Source: Locusta migratoria (lineage: Eukaryota; Arthropoda; Insecta; Orthoptera; Acrididae). Taken from it: a stretch of DNA of 64,000 nucleotides. The notes beneath the pieces are model-generated. The model was not told the DNA's origin. It was given only the letters and a program-made list of their open reading frames with translations, and made no database searches. Where the stretch lies: NCBI GenBank assembly GCA_026315105.1, contig CM048747.1:279384154-279448153 (forward strand), written 5' to 3'. A program made the position numbers and the translations under genes. Below are positions 22,456-32,053 of this stretch, piece by piece (within the stretch, counting starts at the first letter, position 1; each line of letters starts with the position of its first letter).

Positions 22456-22678
22456 ACGGTCAGTTGCAGTGGAATGACTGAGCGCTTTAAGGCGCCTTGC
22501 TTCGGAGTGCTCGGTTGCTCGCCATCGGAGGTTCGAGTCTTCCCTGTGGCGTAGTTGTGTGTATGTTGTCCTTAGTGTCCTTAGGTTAGTTTAAGTTAGT
22601 TGAAGCAGTTTGTGCGCCTTGGGACTAATAACCACGAAAGTTGAGTCCCTTAGATTTACAAACATTTGAACATTTTTC
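22456..22678 (+). mobile_element. tRNA-derived SINE, diverged
   Basis: The head is CAGTGGAATGACTGAGCG, box B is GGTTCGAGTC, the body is TTAGGTTAGTTTAAGTTAG and the tail is ACATTTGAACATTT. There is a small duplication of TGTCCTTAG. TSD not seen. Confidence 0.8.
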
Positions 22679-22994
22679 TCACTGAGGTCACATGGCTCTT
22701 ATTGTCTTTGAACTTGAGATGTTGAAAATATGTTGCTGGACTGAGATTCTAATTTGGATCTCCAATTTTATCCTCTCGGAACCATATAGCTGGTCATTTC
22801 CTTGCTTTCTCCGAGACTGCAGACTCCTTCTAGGTCTCGACGAAAGGCACATAGGCTATATTGATTCGTTCATGATTCTGCACAAAATGTTCATATTTTT
22901 ATTTGAAACCGTGGATAGTGCACACTAGACTACTAGCGAAAAACAATTTTAATGTCTCTTCATGCACGATCAATAACAACGACAGGTGTCGTTG
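22679..22994. other. Unassigned stretch
   Basis: A 78-codon open stretch (22692-22928) has no recognised domain and I do not call it a gene. Confidence 0.35.
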
Positions 22995-23214
22995 TTTCTA
23001 GTCAGCCACGCAGGAGTTTCGAGCGGTCTGGAGCGCCACGTTACGGATCGCGCGGTCTCCCGCGTCGGAAGTACGAATCCTCCCTCGGGCATGGATGTGT
23101 ATGTTGTCCTTATGTTAGTTTAACTTAGTTTAAGTAGTCTGTACACTAAGGACTAATAACCACGCAGTTAAGTCCCATAGATTTACTAACATGTGAACAT
23201 TTTTTTCTAGTCAG
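22995..23214 (+). mobile_element. tRNA-derived SINE with 11-bp TSD
   Basis: The SINE at 23006-23203 has a decayed box A (TTTCGAGCGGTCTGG) and box B (GTACGAATCC) and the standard tail. The TSD TTTCTAGTCAG is at 22995-23005 and 23204-23214. Confidence 0.9.
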
Positions 23215-23586
23215 AAACGCACGCACCCTCATTCCTGTTGAGTTAACATTTGCGTTTTAACGTCTATTCGTGCACAGAAAAGTCGTTCATAGGTTCCAGG
23301 TTCGATTTTCATTCAGGTAAAACGTAATTACATGTCTCAGATAGCGAAAAAATTAGACTACTGTTATCTGTCTTTAGTTATTTATCGTTCAAGTTGAGAT
23401 CTGTGAACTGGTATTTGTGTTAAAATCTCCGATATTACACACTCTTTATGTCTAGTCAGCTATGACGATCTTTGCCATGATTGAGAATCGATAAGAAACG
23501 AATGCTTTGCTAGGTTAGCAATGATTGTGGGTGATGGGTTTGATTCGAGAATCATAACAATATAGTTCATCATATCATTCTAAATT

Positions 23587-24314
23587 AAAAAATGGGTTAA
23601 AGTCTAATTTATGAGTGCCAGACTGGAGCTTGGCGTGTTGATGTTGGCAACGGCGTGAAGGCAGCCAATCAGGAGTCGCGTTCGCGCAGCCAATAGGATT
23701 CTTTGTTTCATGTCTATTGAATTTGGCGTCAGTTTTTAAATTGCTGTAAGCCCGAAACGGAAAATTTCGTTATGAATTTCAGTGATCTTGTAATTAAGGA
23801 TTATAAGGTTTGTTAAATATCAGCTGATTCATTTACCGGACAAGAGTACATCGAGAACCTGTTAACCATAGATCAGGAACAGAATTAATTTATTTCCAAA
23901 AATTTGTCGCGAATTCAGAGGGCAGTGATTCACAAGGAAAGCTGATTTATTGACCGGACAAGGGTATATCGAGAACCTGTCAACCATAGAGCAGGAACAG
24001 CATTAATTAATTTCGCAAATTTGTCGCAAGATAAGGGGGCAGTGTTACGTTGAATCTGAAATTGCAGCAGGCGAACATTCGTGACGAGAAAACCAGTAAA
24101 ATTCACGTCCAGCACGAGCAGGTATGTGATATCATCCCTTTGTCTATTACTATTATTTGTTTACAAACTATAAACACTAAAACTGTTTCTTATTGGCCGC
24201 GCTAACGAGACTCCTGACTGGCTGCCTTCACTTGCCTCATTCATCGCGCCTTTACCAACATTACACTCCTAGCATTAGTCGTGGACTCATAAACTAGACT
24301 TTTACCAAAAAATG
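23587..24314. mobile_element. Long-TIR element with 8-bp TSD (MULE- or hAT-like)
   Basis: The arms 23595-23750 and 24160-24306 are inverted repeats (GGTTAAAGTCTAATTTATGAGT at the left end, inverted AGACTTTTACC at the right). They share GAAGGCAGCCAATCAGGAGTC and GCGCAGCCAATA-type blocks. AAAAAATG flanks both ends (23587-23594, 24307-24314). Arms of ~150 bp with an 8-9-bp TSD suit a Mutator-like element; hAT is the alternative. It is non-coding. Confidence 0.8.
23823..24056 (+). repeat. 118-bp direct duplication
   Basis: GCTGATT...ACCGGACAAG-G-TA-ATCGAGAACCTGT-AACCATAGA-CAGGAACAG recurs at a 118-bp offset (23823 and 23941) inside the long-TIR element. Confidence 0.88.
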
Positions 24315-25009
24315 AGTACAAATAATTGTTCAGTCATTGTACAGATAAATTGTTGGTGATACAAGGTTAATATTGAAGTTTCCATAGAGTGTTTGCTGGT
24401 GTTAATTGAATGTTTATTATCTGGCTAATTCAATAAGCCCTTAATAGAAAACCACTCGCCACAGGAAAGAAATTTCTCAGTTGTGCGGAAACGGTTCAGA
24501 GAGCAAAAGTACTTCGAATTGCTATAGAACTACAGGAATTCAAATACTGTCGATTACTGAATGTTTTATGTCACAGATTTTGTTATATCTAACTCTAATG
24601 AGTGCGGTAATACTTCTGCTTTGTCAGTTAGTGCAATAATGTGGAGTTTACAGACGTTAATAACTTAATAACATGTTTCCCGTTATTTGCATTATCATGG
24701 TGCTAATTTACATCTGGAAAGAAGCAGTTTTCTGTAGTGGATTACTTTAGAATAGTTGTCTACCGCGAAACGATTAGAGTACCCGCAATACAGGTAAGTT
24801 ATTTGGGATGCATGCACACCAGGCAGAGCGCAATCCAGGTCGTTCCGATGTCTTTGCGCGTGATAGTGCAATCAGTGATATATGGCCAAACTGTATGCAA
24901 AATGTCGTGAAAAGTAGTAAAGACGTAATGAATCGAAAACTTATGCGTGAAGAGGCGGTTTTTCATTAAGTAAATTGTTAATGACCTCATTTTTCGAAGG
25001 TATATTCAT

Positions 25010-25340
25010 TGCCATGTGTCTGTCTGTAAAATATCTCGCGAAGAAATTTAGTAGTGCAGAAGTAATACATTTTAATTCCATTTCGAATGCCGTAGTTTTA
25101 CTGCCTGAACAGCGGGAAAGTAGTAAGCAATAATTATGCTGAGATTGTCAGCGAGAAATATTTTCGTAAATGTTTGAAATTATGTGTATAGTTTGTTGCA
25201 AGTCAGTAAGTGCTCTCGTTCTCAAACAGCGTTTTTTTTACTCTCATTGTTTATAACGTCATATTTTCTGAAGTATTTGTCTTATGTGGTTGTTAGCACG
25301 ACAGCAGTTGTGTATTAGGAAGGAACATGTCTATCAAGTT
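25010..25340 (+). repeat. Copy of unclassified repeat family X
   Basis: It shares extended blocks with 52800-53200: CGAATGCCGTAGTTTT, GAACAGCGGGAAAGTAGTAAGC, TGTTTGAAATTATGT, GTTTGTTGCAAGTC and CATTCTCA. The family has no detectable protein and contains sentence-like repeats ('...AAATCGGTCCAGTAGTTT...'). Confidence 0.75.
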
Positions 25341-25448
25341 TTTTTAATTATTTTTTTAAATGGATTCTTCCGTCACTTCTTGGTAGAACACTTCCATATT
25401 TAAGGTTGAAAACAAGCAAACTGTTTTTGTTCTACCATTTTTTTGATT

Positions 25449-25494
25449 ATTTACAAACTAGTTTTCGGCTTATTAGACCATCGTCAGGTAAACT
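25449..25494 (-). ncRNA. Hammerhead-like motif with full consensus core
   Basis: On the minus strand: GTTTAC, CTGACGA (fits CUGANGA), T, a short GG...CC helix with TAATA loop, GAA, self-complementary AACTAGTT, T, then GTAAAT, which pairs with GTTTAC (5 perfect pairs plus a wobble). The layout fits a hammerhead working as a dimer through stem III. The extra base before stem II and the weak stem II are departures from the consensus. The surrounding repeat also occurs at 9400-9500. Confidence 0.4.
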
Positions 25495-25858
25495 GTTGAC
25501 AGGCGTCGACAAAGACGCTATTGCTTAGGTTCTCCAAGATGGTAAACATACAACACACAGAATACTCGGTCTTTGCATATGACATTTGTTGGAATTACAA
25601 AAAAAAATCATCTGTTGCCATTTAGACTTATGTTTGCGTAATCAGTGGCCTCCTTAACATTTTTACAGTGTAATTTGCAAGTGAACTGGGAGAAACACAT
25701 TACATACCAAATATTACTGAATTAAAAACTATGTTAACATTATTGTGATTGTAGCATATGTTGAGATTATCACTTAAGGTGTACATTAAATACGTTTTGT
25801 ACCCTGAGTTTTCAATTCACTTATTTGACAGCGTCTGACACGGTTCGCATATTTAAAT

Positions 25859-26915
25859 TACATTTCATATTTAAGATTACCTGACATAGTCGGGTTTGGA
25901 GGCGATCTGATCGTTTTATAGTTTTCAAAATGAAATGCCAAGATCGCACATTAATACTTTATTAAATGACGACCGGTTTCGGTCACATATATATTACAAG
26001 CTGGTCATCAGTAAAAAATATAAAAGACATGCAAGAAATAACGTATAAACATAAAAAATAACATACATTTGGGATTTAGAGACACCTAGACATTTAGACA
26101 GCTTCATAACTTAGACATTGGGAATTCCAAAGAGATAAACCCTTATTATAAGAACAATGTTCTTTATTATAAATGTATATGCTTAATCTGTGATGACTCT
26201 ATCTAATTTTATGGATGGACACAAATTTTAGCTCATTTAAATGCAAGATTTACATATCTTTTGTAAAGATTATCATCTTAGGAAGTGTGTCCTCTCCCAT
26301 CCAATACCCCTCTGTTCTTTCTAGTAGGCCATCGGCACTGCAACTTGTATAAGTTTGCACCATCCATCTTATTATACCATTTCAGCGAATTGTAAACTTT
26401 AATTAGAAATTGAACTCCTATATAACGTATACCATATGTATTATTATTATAATAAAAATAAACACAAAAAAGATAAATAAATAAAAAATAAATCTAATTG
26501 TAATGTCACCCATACATAGAATATGGGTTTCATGGCCTACAAACAGTATGCAGCTATGGTGCTGACACCTTGCGCCAAAATGTAAACTAGAATCTTCAAA
26601 GCTGTCAGTATTTTGTAAGCTGCCATGTTTTTAACTTGTGTATCTTTTATATAGCGACTAAGTGCAATGTTGCACTTGTTATTATATACCCAATTATTTT
26701 AACAGGGTAGGATAAGTGCCTCTAATCCCAAATGTATGTTATTTTCTATGTTTTTGCGTTATTTCTTGCATGTCTTTTATATTTTTGACAGATGACCAGC
26801 TTGTAATATATATGTGACCAGATGATGGTGACACAGTTCACGGAAACCGGTCGTCATTTAATAAATTACTAATGTGCGATCTTGGCATTTCATTTTGAAA
26901 ACTACATTTCATATT
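25859..26915. mobile_element. Penelope-like foldback insertion with 13-bp TSD
   Basis: TACATTTCATATT occurs at 25859-25871 and 26903-26915. Between them, inverted arms of about 165-180 bp (25919-26080 and 26720-26902) share AGTTTTCAAAATGAAATGCCAAGATCGCACATTA and the GACGACCGGTTTC block. The interior is AT-rich and non-coding. The organisation and the TSD length match the insertions at 15.2, 27.2 and 36.1 kb. Confidence 0.78.
26803..26860 (+). ncRNA. Hammerhead-like motif in the right arm
   Basis: The flank TGAC precedes CAGATGA, T, a helix GGTGA...TTCAC, GAA, self-complementary ACCGGT, C, then GTCA, which pairs with TGAC. Core U4 is A. In the left arm (25968-26012, minus) the helix segment is missing, so only the right arm has the whole layout. 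Confidence 0.3.
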
Positions 26916-27041
26916 ACTGTACAATTTATTATAGGTATTGTTTTGGTCTTAAAGTCTAAAAGTAAACAAGGTAGGAATGGGGGACTGTATGAGTGATATC
27001 AAGTTTGGTTGTAACCGGTCACGTAGTTTAGGAGGATGTGT

Positions 27042-27107
27042 GGAACACACACACAGACAGACAGACACACACACACACACGCGCGCGCGCGCACACACAC
27101 ACACATA

Positions 27108-27152
<45 letters not shown>
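27042..27152 (+). repeat. Compound (CA)n microsatellite
   Basis: CA repeats with GACA and (CG)n interruptions at about 27056-27090, then pure CA to 27152. The translated Val-Cys or Thr-His frames across it are artefacts of the repeat. Confidence 0.97.
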
Positions 27153-27155
<3 letters not shown>

Positions 27156-27159
27156 AACA

Positions 27160-27427
27160 ATCGTTAATATGCAAACTTAGGCTTCCGCGGCTGTTGTCAC
27201 TATCAATAAAATTCTTCCTGGTATGAGACCGCGTCGTCATTTTATAAACACTACCGACGTTTCGGCCACTGTTGCAGGCGGTCTTCATCAGGGCCTGTGT
27301 CAGACACAGACACAGACATAGACCCTGATGAAGGCCGCCTGCAACAGTGGCCGAAACGTCGGTAGAGTTTATAAAATGACGACGCGGTCTCATACCTGAA
27401 AGAGTTTTATTGATGATCGTTAATATG
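27160..27427. mobile_element. Penelope-like foldback insertion with 12-bp TSD
   Basis: ATCGTTAATATG at 27160-27171 and 27416-27427 bounds an insert at 27172-27415. Arms of about 100 bp (27202-27300 and 27301-27414) are almost perfect inverses (ATCAATAAAA...TATGAGACCGCGTCGTCATTTTATAAA...GAAACGTCGG). The left arm has an extra non-repeated 30 bp at its outer side, as expected from an inverted partial copy joined to a full terminal repeat. Confidence 0.85.
27313..27378 (+). ncRNA. Hammerhead-like motif with consensus CTGATGA (mirror copy 27245-27297 on -)
   Basis: CTGATGA (27324-27330), spare A, a perfect 4-bp GGCC/GGCC helix with a 12-base loop, GAA, ACGT, C, then GGT pairing with the ACC that precedes CTGATGA. 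The GAA-ACGT-C order gives a two-base-pair self-complementary stem III. The same arrangement is present inverted in the other arm. Confidence 0.4.
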
Positions 27428-27480
27428 TATGTATTACACAAGAAGGACAACGACCGTGCCACTCATGGTTGGTAGAAACA

Positions 27481-27805
27481 CCAACCATGGTGCCACTGTG
27501 GATACACCGGTTCCCTTTAGATCAGTGAAGTTAAGCAGTGTCGGGCTTGGCTAGCACTTAGATGGGTAACCGTCCGGGTCTGCCGAGCACTGTTGGCAAG
27601 CGGTGTGCACTCAGCCCTTGTAAGGCCAACTGAGGAGCTACTTGGTTGAGAAGTAGCGGCTCCGGTCACGAAGACTGACATAACGGCCGGGAGAGCGGGG
27701 CGCTGACCACGCCCCCCTCCATACCGCATCCACTGACGTCTTTGGGCGGAGGCTGAGAGGGCGGTCGGTCAGAACCCGTTGGGCCCTCGAGGCCAGTGTG
27801 GAACT
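27481..27805 (+). mobile_element. SINE with a 5S rRNA-derived head
   Basis: 27481-27597 aligns along its whole length with an insect 5S rRNA: CCAAC start, GATCA near the middle, AAGTTAAGCAGTGTCGGGC (internal promoter region), TACTTAGATGGGT-like segment, and TGTTGGC end. It is diverged (for example TAGCACTTAGATGGGTAACCG) and continues without a break into a ~200-bp GC-rich body ending about 27805, so it is a SINE3-type retroposon and not a 5S gene. A partial repeat of the 5S start (CAACGACCGTGCCACT) lies at about 27449. Confidence 0.85.
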
Positions 27806-28205
27806 GAGCATAGATTTTATTATATAAGAAGTCACACTCGCTAAAATTAGTTTTCCAATTTGGACCTAGCTCCCCGGAAAATTGCGAGCATGGTTAGGAT
27901 GGCATGAACAAGATACGAACTGCGCTCCTGCCAAATGCGAGTCTAATGTGCTGACCAGTGCGTCGGCATTGCGGGTTTGTAAATGCCGTCGCGGGTACAT
28001 TATCTCACCTAGAGAGCTCAGTGGCGTCGAGGAAATTGTTCTGCGGTGGTCAGAAAGAAAGTGGTACCCTCCTTTTGCTACACAGAGACAAGCAGTTCCG
28101 TTTCTGAATTACAGTAGCCATTGCGCGCTGTGATAGGCGCGTACCTGATTTTTGGTATTAGGTGCTGTATCGTACTGTAATAACTGTTTGTGCTTGTCAG
28201 ATTAT
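27806..28205. other. Unassigned stretch
   Basis: An 83-codon open stretch at 27882-28133 has no recognised domain. No other feature. Confidence 0.35.
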
Positions 28206-28207
28206 GT

Positions 28208-28396
28208 TCAAATGTTTGTGAAGCTTATGGGACTTAACTGCGGGTCATCAGTCCCTAAACTTACAAACTACTTATGAACTACCTTATACTAAAGACTGCA
28301 CAAACATCCATGCCGGAAGGGGGATTCGAACCGCGACGGGGAACGGCCTCGCGCATCGCACCATAGCGGCTCATCGCCCTCGGCCGCTCCGCGCGG
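28208..28396 (-). mobile_element. tRNA-derived SINE
   Basis: On the minus strand, a GC-rich head (GCCGCGCGGAGCGGCCGAGG), box B (GGTTCGAATCCCC), the GGCATGGATGTTTGTGCAGTC body and the ACATTTGAACAT tail. The imperfect flanks (GATTATG/AATTATA) are a weak TSD. Confidence 0.85.
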
Positions 28397-28519
28397 CAAT
28401 TATATTCTGCATGTATGCTGTTTCATTAGATGATATACGTGTTTCTGTGCATTTAGTTGACTTATGCGGCGTAAATTCAACAGCGCTTTTAATCAGCCAC
28501 CTATTTACCTCATTACAAC

Positions 28520-28805
28520 AACGGCGCTTATCGCTGCGGCGTGGGCTACTTACGAAACTGCAATCGCCAACATTCTCCTCCGAATGCAAAAATATATTGT
28601 TGACTCCCATTTACATAGGTAGAAATGATCATCAGAATAAAATACGAGAAATCAGCGCTGGAACGGAGAGATTCAGGTGTTCTTTCCCCCCGCGCGCTAT
28701 TCGAGAATGGAATGGGAGATAAATAGTATAAAGGTGGTTCGATGAACCCTCTGCCAGGCACTTAAATGTGATTTGCAGAGTATCCCATGTAGATGTTGAT
28801 GTTCT
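28520..28805 (+). mobile_element. LINE 3' end (TGTAGA-tail family)
   Basis: AACGGCGCTTATCGCTGCGGCG, ATATATTGTTGACTCCCATTTACATAGG, CCCGCGCGCTATTCGAGAATGGAATGGGAG and the GCCAGGCACTTAAATGTGATTTGCAGAG 3' block closely match 17690-17960. 5' truncated. Confidence 0.9.
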
Positions 28806-30639
28806 GTTACATTTTACAAGGTTGTATTTCATGTAAGTTACAATGCCAAAAAGAAAAATTAGTACATCTGAAAAGACGACGACGATTTTGATCCGATTTA
28901 TTCCCATTTATACGATGACATCTTCACCGATGACGCAGATATTCCAAATTGCATATTTGAAGTCATACTCCCAAAATGGACTCCGATTTGCCAACCACGC
29001 TACTTTTCTTACTGTCAGCAACTAAAAACATTTATCAGTCGCCTCCAGGACTGTTAATTTCTGATTGACAAAGAATGACAAAGTCCTTCGAATGAAGATG
29101 CTATTACATCGAACATCCCGAATTGTCATCATCTATATTTGCCAAAATGTGACGTCACACATGGTCAGCATCGAAACTGTCGGAACGGACAGAAAGCTTT
29201 CAAACTGCCAACGAGGTGTGTTTCTCCTTAAACACTCTGAACACTTCCTGTAAATGCAAGAACAATCATTCGATGTAGCACATTCCGTTTCAATTTATGT
29301 GTTCCACGTCTTATGACAAATACCATCCTGCAACATGTGATGCCGGGAGCACATCTGCTGAGTAATAGCACAGTACTCGTGTGGTCTGGCACACTGTGAC
29401 TTACTGTGTTACTGATTAACGTCTTTCGCATCATTATTTATCGAGGTTTGACTTGAAAATTTAATTTAAAAAATATTAAAATAACATATGAAATTTGCTA
29501 AAACATCATGCAAATACACGAGTTTTTTATTTACCTTCCAATTATTATACCAATTAAATAGTATGAAGACTGATGAAAAAAATATAGATGAAAAATAAAG
29601 TTTGAGTGAAAGTAGAACCGTCACCGCATCCATATTCGGCTGACAAAACTTAAACGTAAACCATTTGACTACTGTAATGTCCAGCATATAAGGACTGATA
29701 CACCATAAATGACGTAAAATTTCTCTTGTGATTTTCTCGGAGTTACCAAAGTAGTGCGCCTTACTGCTTACACATTGTGTTGTTTTTAATGGTTTACTAA
29801 AGATGTACAGATTTTGAAGTCTGCAATATCAACGTGTGATCTCCCCTTGTCAAAATGGAAATGAAAACACCAATAGCTGCGTGTGAGAGTAAATACCCAA
29901 CACTCAATTTGTTGGGATGAAGTGGTGAAAACAGGTTTTTATGGAAGCCGTAAAAACACTAATCGATGTTCAAATTTCTAGGGTTCACTGCATGAAAAAT
30001 CAGCTTGCGTGATTGGAAACTGTAACTGTTGTAGATATGTCGGTAGTAACCAGTGCAGAAGCTCCTACTTAGGATGTTCAGGCTGTATTAAATAATAATA
30101 ATAGTAATAATAAAACATTGTGGAGTATAAGGAAGCAAATGGACAACTGGAGTGCTCTAAGCCTGCAAAATGTTTGTAGATATTCTGCGTTTTATGAAAA
30201 CTTGAATTTTAAAAATTCAGGTATACTTTCCTCACAATGAGAAACGGCACAGGTAAGTAGAATGACTTCTTCTACCATCCTTGCCAACTATTTTCTAAAA
30301 ATTTTATAACATTATGATGATGTTTGTAAAATTTGAACTCAATTTTTAAAAATATTTGTTCTATTGAAATAAATTACGTATTTTATTTTATTTATTCATT
30401 GCTTAAGATGTACAGTAAGTTGAACCAAAGAAAATGGTTCCTCAGTGAGTGTTCTGTTCTTCATACTGTTATATATATTGTTCTCAACTCCATAAGATAA
30501 TAAATATCACAATGACTTTCTCAGAAATGCTTTAATTAATAATCGTAATTGTACATACAAACTTTGGGCTAACATTTATAGATTAGTACTGCTGTGTGAG
30601 AGAGAAGATAATGGTAAGGACGCAGCACGTTCAGCGACT
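28806..30639. other. AT-rich unassigned stretch with a short AAT microsatellite
   Basis: No gene, SINE or TIR was recognised. A (AAT)n tract with one AGT unit lies at 30091-30116. Open stretches at 28843, 29065, 29228 and 29466 are short and without domains. Confidence 0.45.
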
Positions 30640-30945
30640 GAAAGTCATATTGAAGTGCATGGCAGAGGGTTCATCATACCGCTTGTATAATATTTCTCTG
30701 TAGTTCCGTTCTCTAATAGCTCGCGGAAAAATGGAACACCTAATTCTTTCTGTTTTCGATCTGATTTATCTTATTTTTTATGATTATCATGCCTCCCTGT
30801 GTAGGTGGGTGCTAACAATATATGTTCCCATTCTGAAGAGAAAGTTGGTGAAATAAATTTCGGAAATAGATCTCGCAGCAACAAATAACGCCTTTTTTAA
30901 TGATTTCCACCCTAACTCGCGCATCATTTCCGTGACAATGCGTCA
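30640..30945 (-). mobile_element. LINE 3' end (TGTAGA-tail family)
   Basis: The minus strand repeats the 3' block seen at 8780-8990 and 32620-32900, including GCATCATTTCCGTGACA, AACGCC-TTTTTTAATGATTTCCA and TGCCTCCCTGTGTAGGTGGGTGCTAAC. The expected TGTAGA tail is absent at the 3' end. Confidence 0.88.
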
Positions 30946-31844
30946 ATATATTGACCGTGTGCGTGTGAGTATTGACGTATTGTCAATACCGTAAATACTG
31001 ACAGAGCAGTATTGATGGGCCCAAAAATATTTTCCGGTTTGACAATATTCGTTGTTCAGATGTTTACAGTGTTTCGCGAGACAGCCTCAGAGCGCCAGCG
31101 TCCATCGCGTAACCACTGCTTTTTAGTGTTCACATTTGCCGTTTCGATCTCGATACGCTTTGAATGAATCTGAATCGGACACGAAATATGAGTAAATACG
31201 TAATGGCGCAGTTAATCGAATGTTATAGGAGCAACCCAGAGTTCTGTTGATTACATGGAAAGAACCATAATGGTTTTTAGCAATTACTTGAAATTTATCT
31301 CCTTCAGTATCTGGAAAGAAAACACAGAACGTTAAAAGTAAATTAAAAAAAAATGTCATTGCCTTGCATGTTTCGATGAGAATTTTACTAATCGAGTTAG
31401 CAGAGATAATTGCATTGAAATTTAAATATTTAAAATGACCTTCTTGTGGCCAACATTTGTTAAGTTACACTCAGTCTTTCATCCGCTGGAATTGCGGGTC
31501 TCTTAATTACGTCTTGTTTTCCGATTATCTCGTAACGTAAGTAGTTTTTCGTATGATTGTAGACTCATTCGAAAATATTTTAAGAAATCTTTCGTTTGAA
31601 TTTTTCGGATTTCCGTCGTCCGGTTCACTTGCGAAAAACCATTCCTTTTGTTTTACCACTCACGATGGGAAGAACTCTCTCTTGTCTCTCCTTTATTTTT
31701 TTTTATTTTTACTAGCCAACCATATGATTAAAGCACACACTTTCTTACTGTCCGACATATGTTATTGCCTTCACGAAACTGTATCGCCAGTTGAAAACAA
31801 TGACAATATTATTGATGGTGTGAGGACTACCGAAATGTATTGAA
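30946..31844. other. Unassigned stretch
   Basis: TATTGAC/GTCAATA motifs are repeated in both orientations at 30950-31045. 31553-31843 is open for 96 codons but has no recognised domain; no other feature. Confidence 0.4.
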
Positions 31845-32053
31845 GGTTTGACAGTCCCACCTGGTGTGGATCCCACAATGAGCAGGACGCACAAGTGTAG
31901 TGTAGGAAGTTTCTTTAGTAACTTACAACTGTTACATCTTCTAAGTGTCCTGCCAATGAAACGTAGTTTTTGGTTCACTTTTCCTACAATATTTTCTATG
32001 TGTCCTTCCCAATTTAAGTTATTCGCAATTGTTACTCCTAGGTATTTAGTATA
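31845..32053 (-). mobile_element. LINE fragment, reversed (TGTAGA-tail family)
   Basis: On the minus strand it reads NQKLRFIGRTLRRCNSCKLLKKLPTLHLC and GSTPGGTVKP, equivalent to the RT palm/thumb region at 32330-32530 on the plus strand. It directly abuts a plus-strand copy of the same LINE; the two copies cover overlapping parts of the element. Confidence 0.85.

Larger units (their letters stand above)
20900..24870. mobile_element. Large inverted-repeat element, ~0.5-0.6-kb arms
   Basis: The left arm 20900-21536 and right arm 24360-24870 are diverged inverted copies. Matching blocks include CGGAACGACCTG/CAGGTCGTTCCG (outer), GTGCATGCATCCCAAATAACGTACCTG and its complement, TTACATCTGGAA-type segments, TGTGGCGAGCGGT, AACCAGATAATAA and GGAAACTTCAATATTAA (inner, next to the LINE). 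The space between holds LINE, SINE and MULE-like insertions. No TSD or transposase was found. It could be a long-TIR DNA element or an inverted duplication. Confidence 0.72.

Noticed and set aside
26949..27462. Long Cys/Val and Thr/His open frames on both strands
   Set aside because: They are translations of the CA microsatellite and have no start context or domain.
27481..27597. Functional 5S rRNA gene
   Set aside because: The sequence is diverged at conserved positions and continues directly into a SINE body with no terminator T-run at the 5S end.
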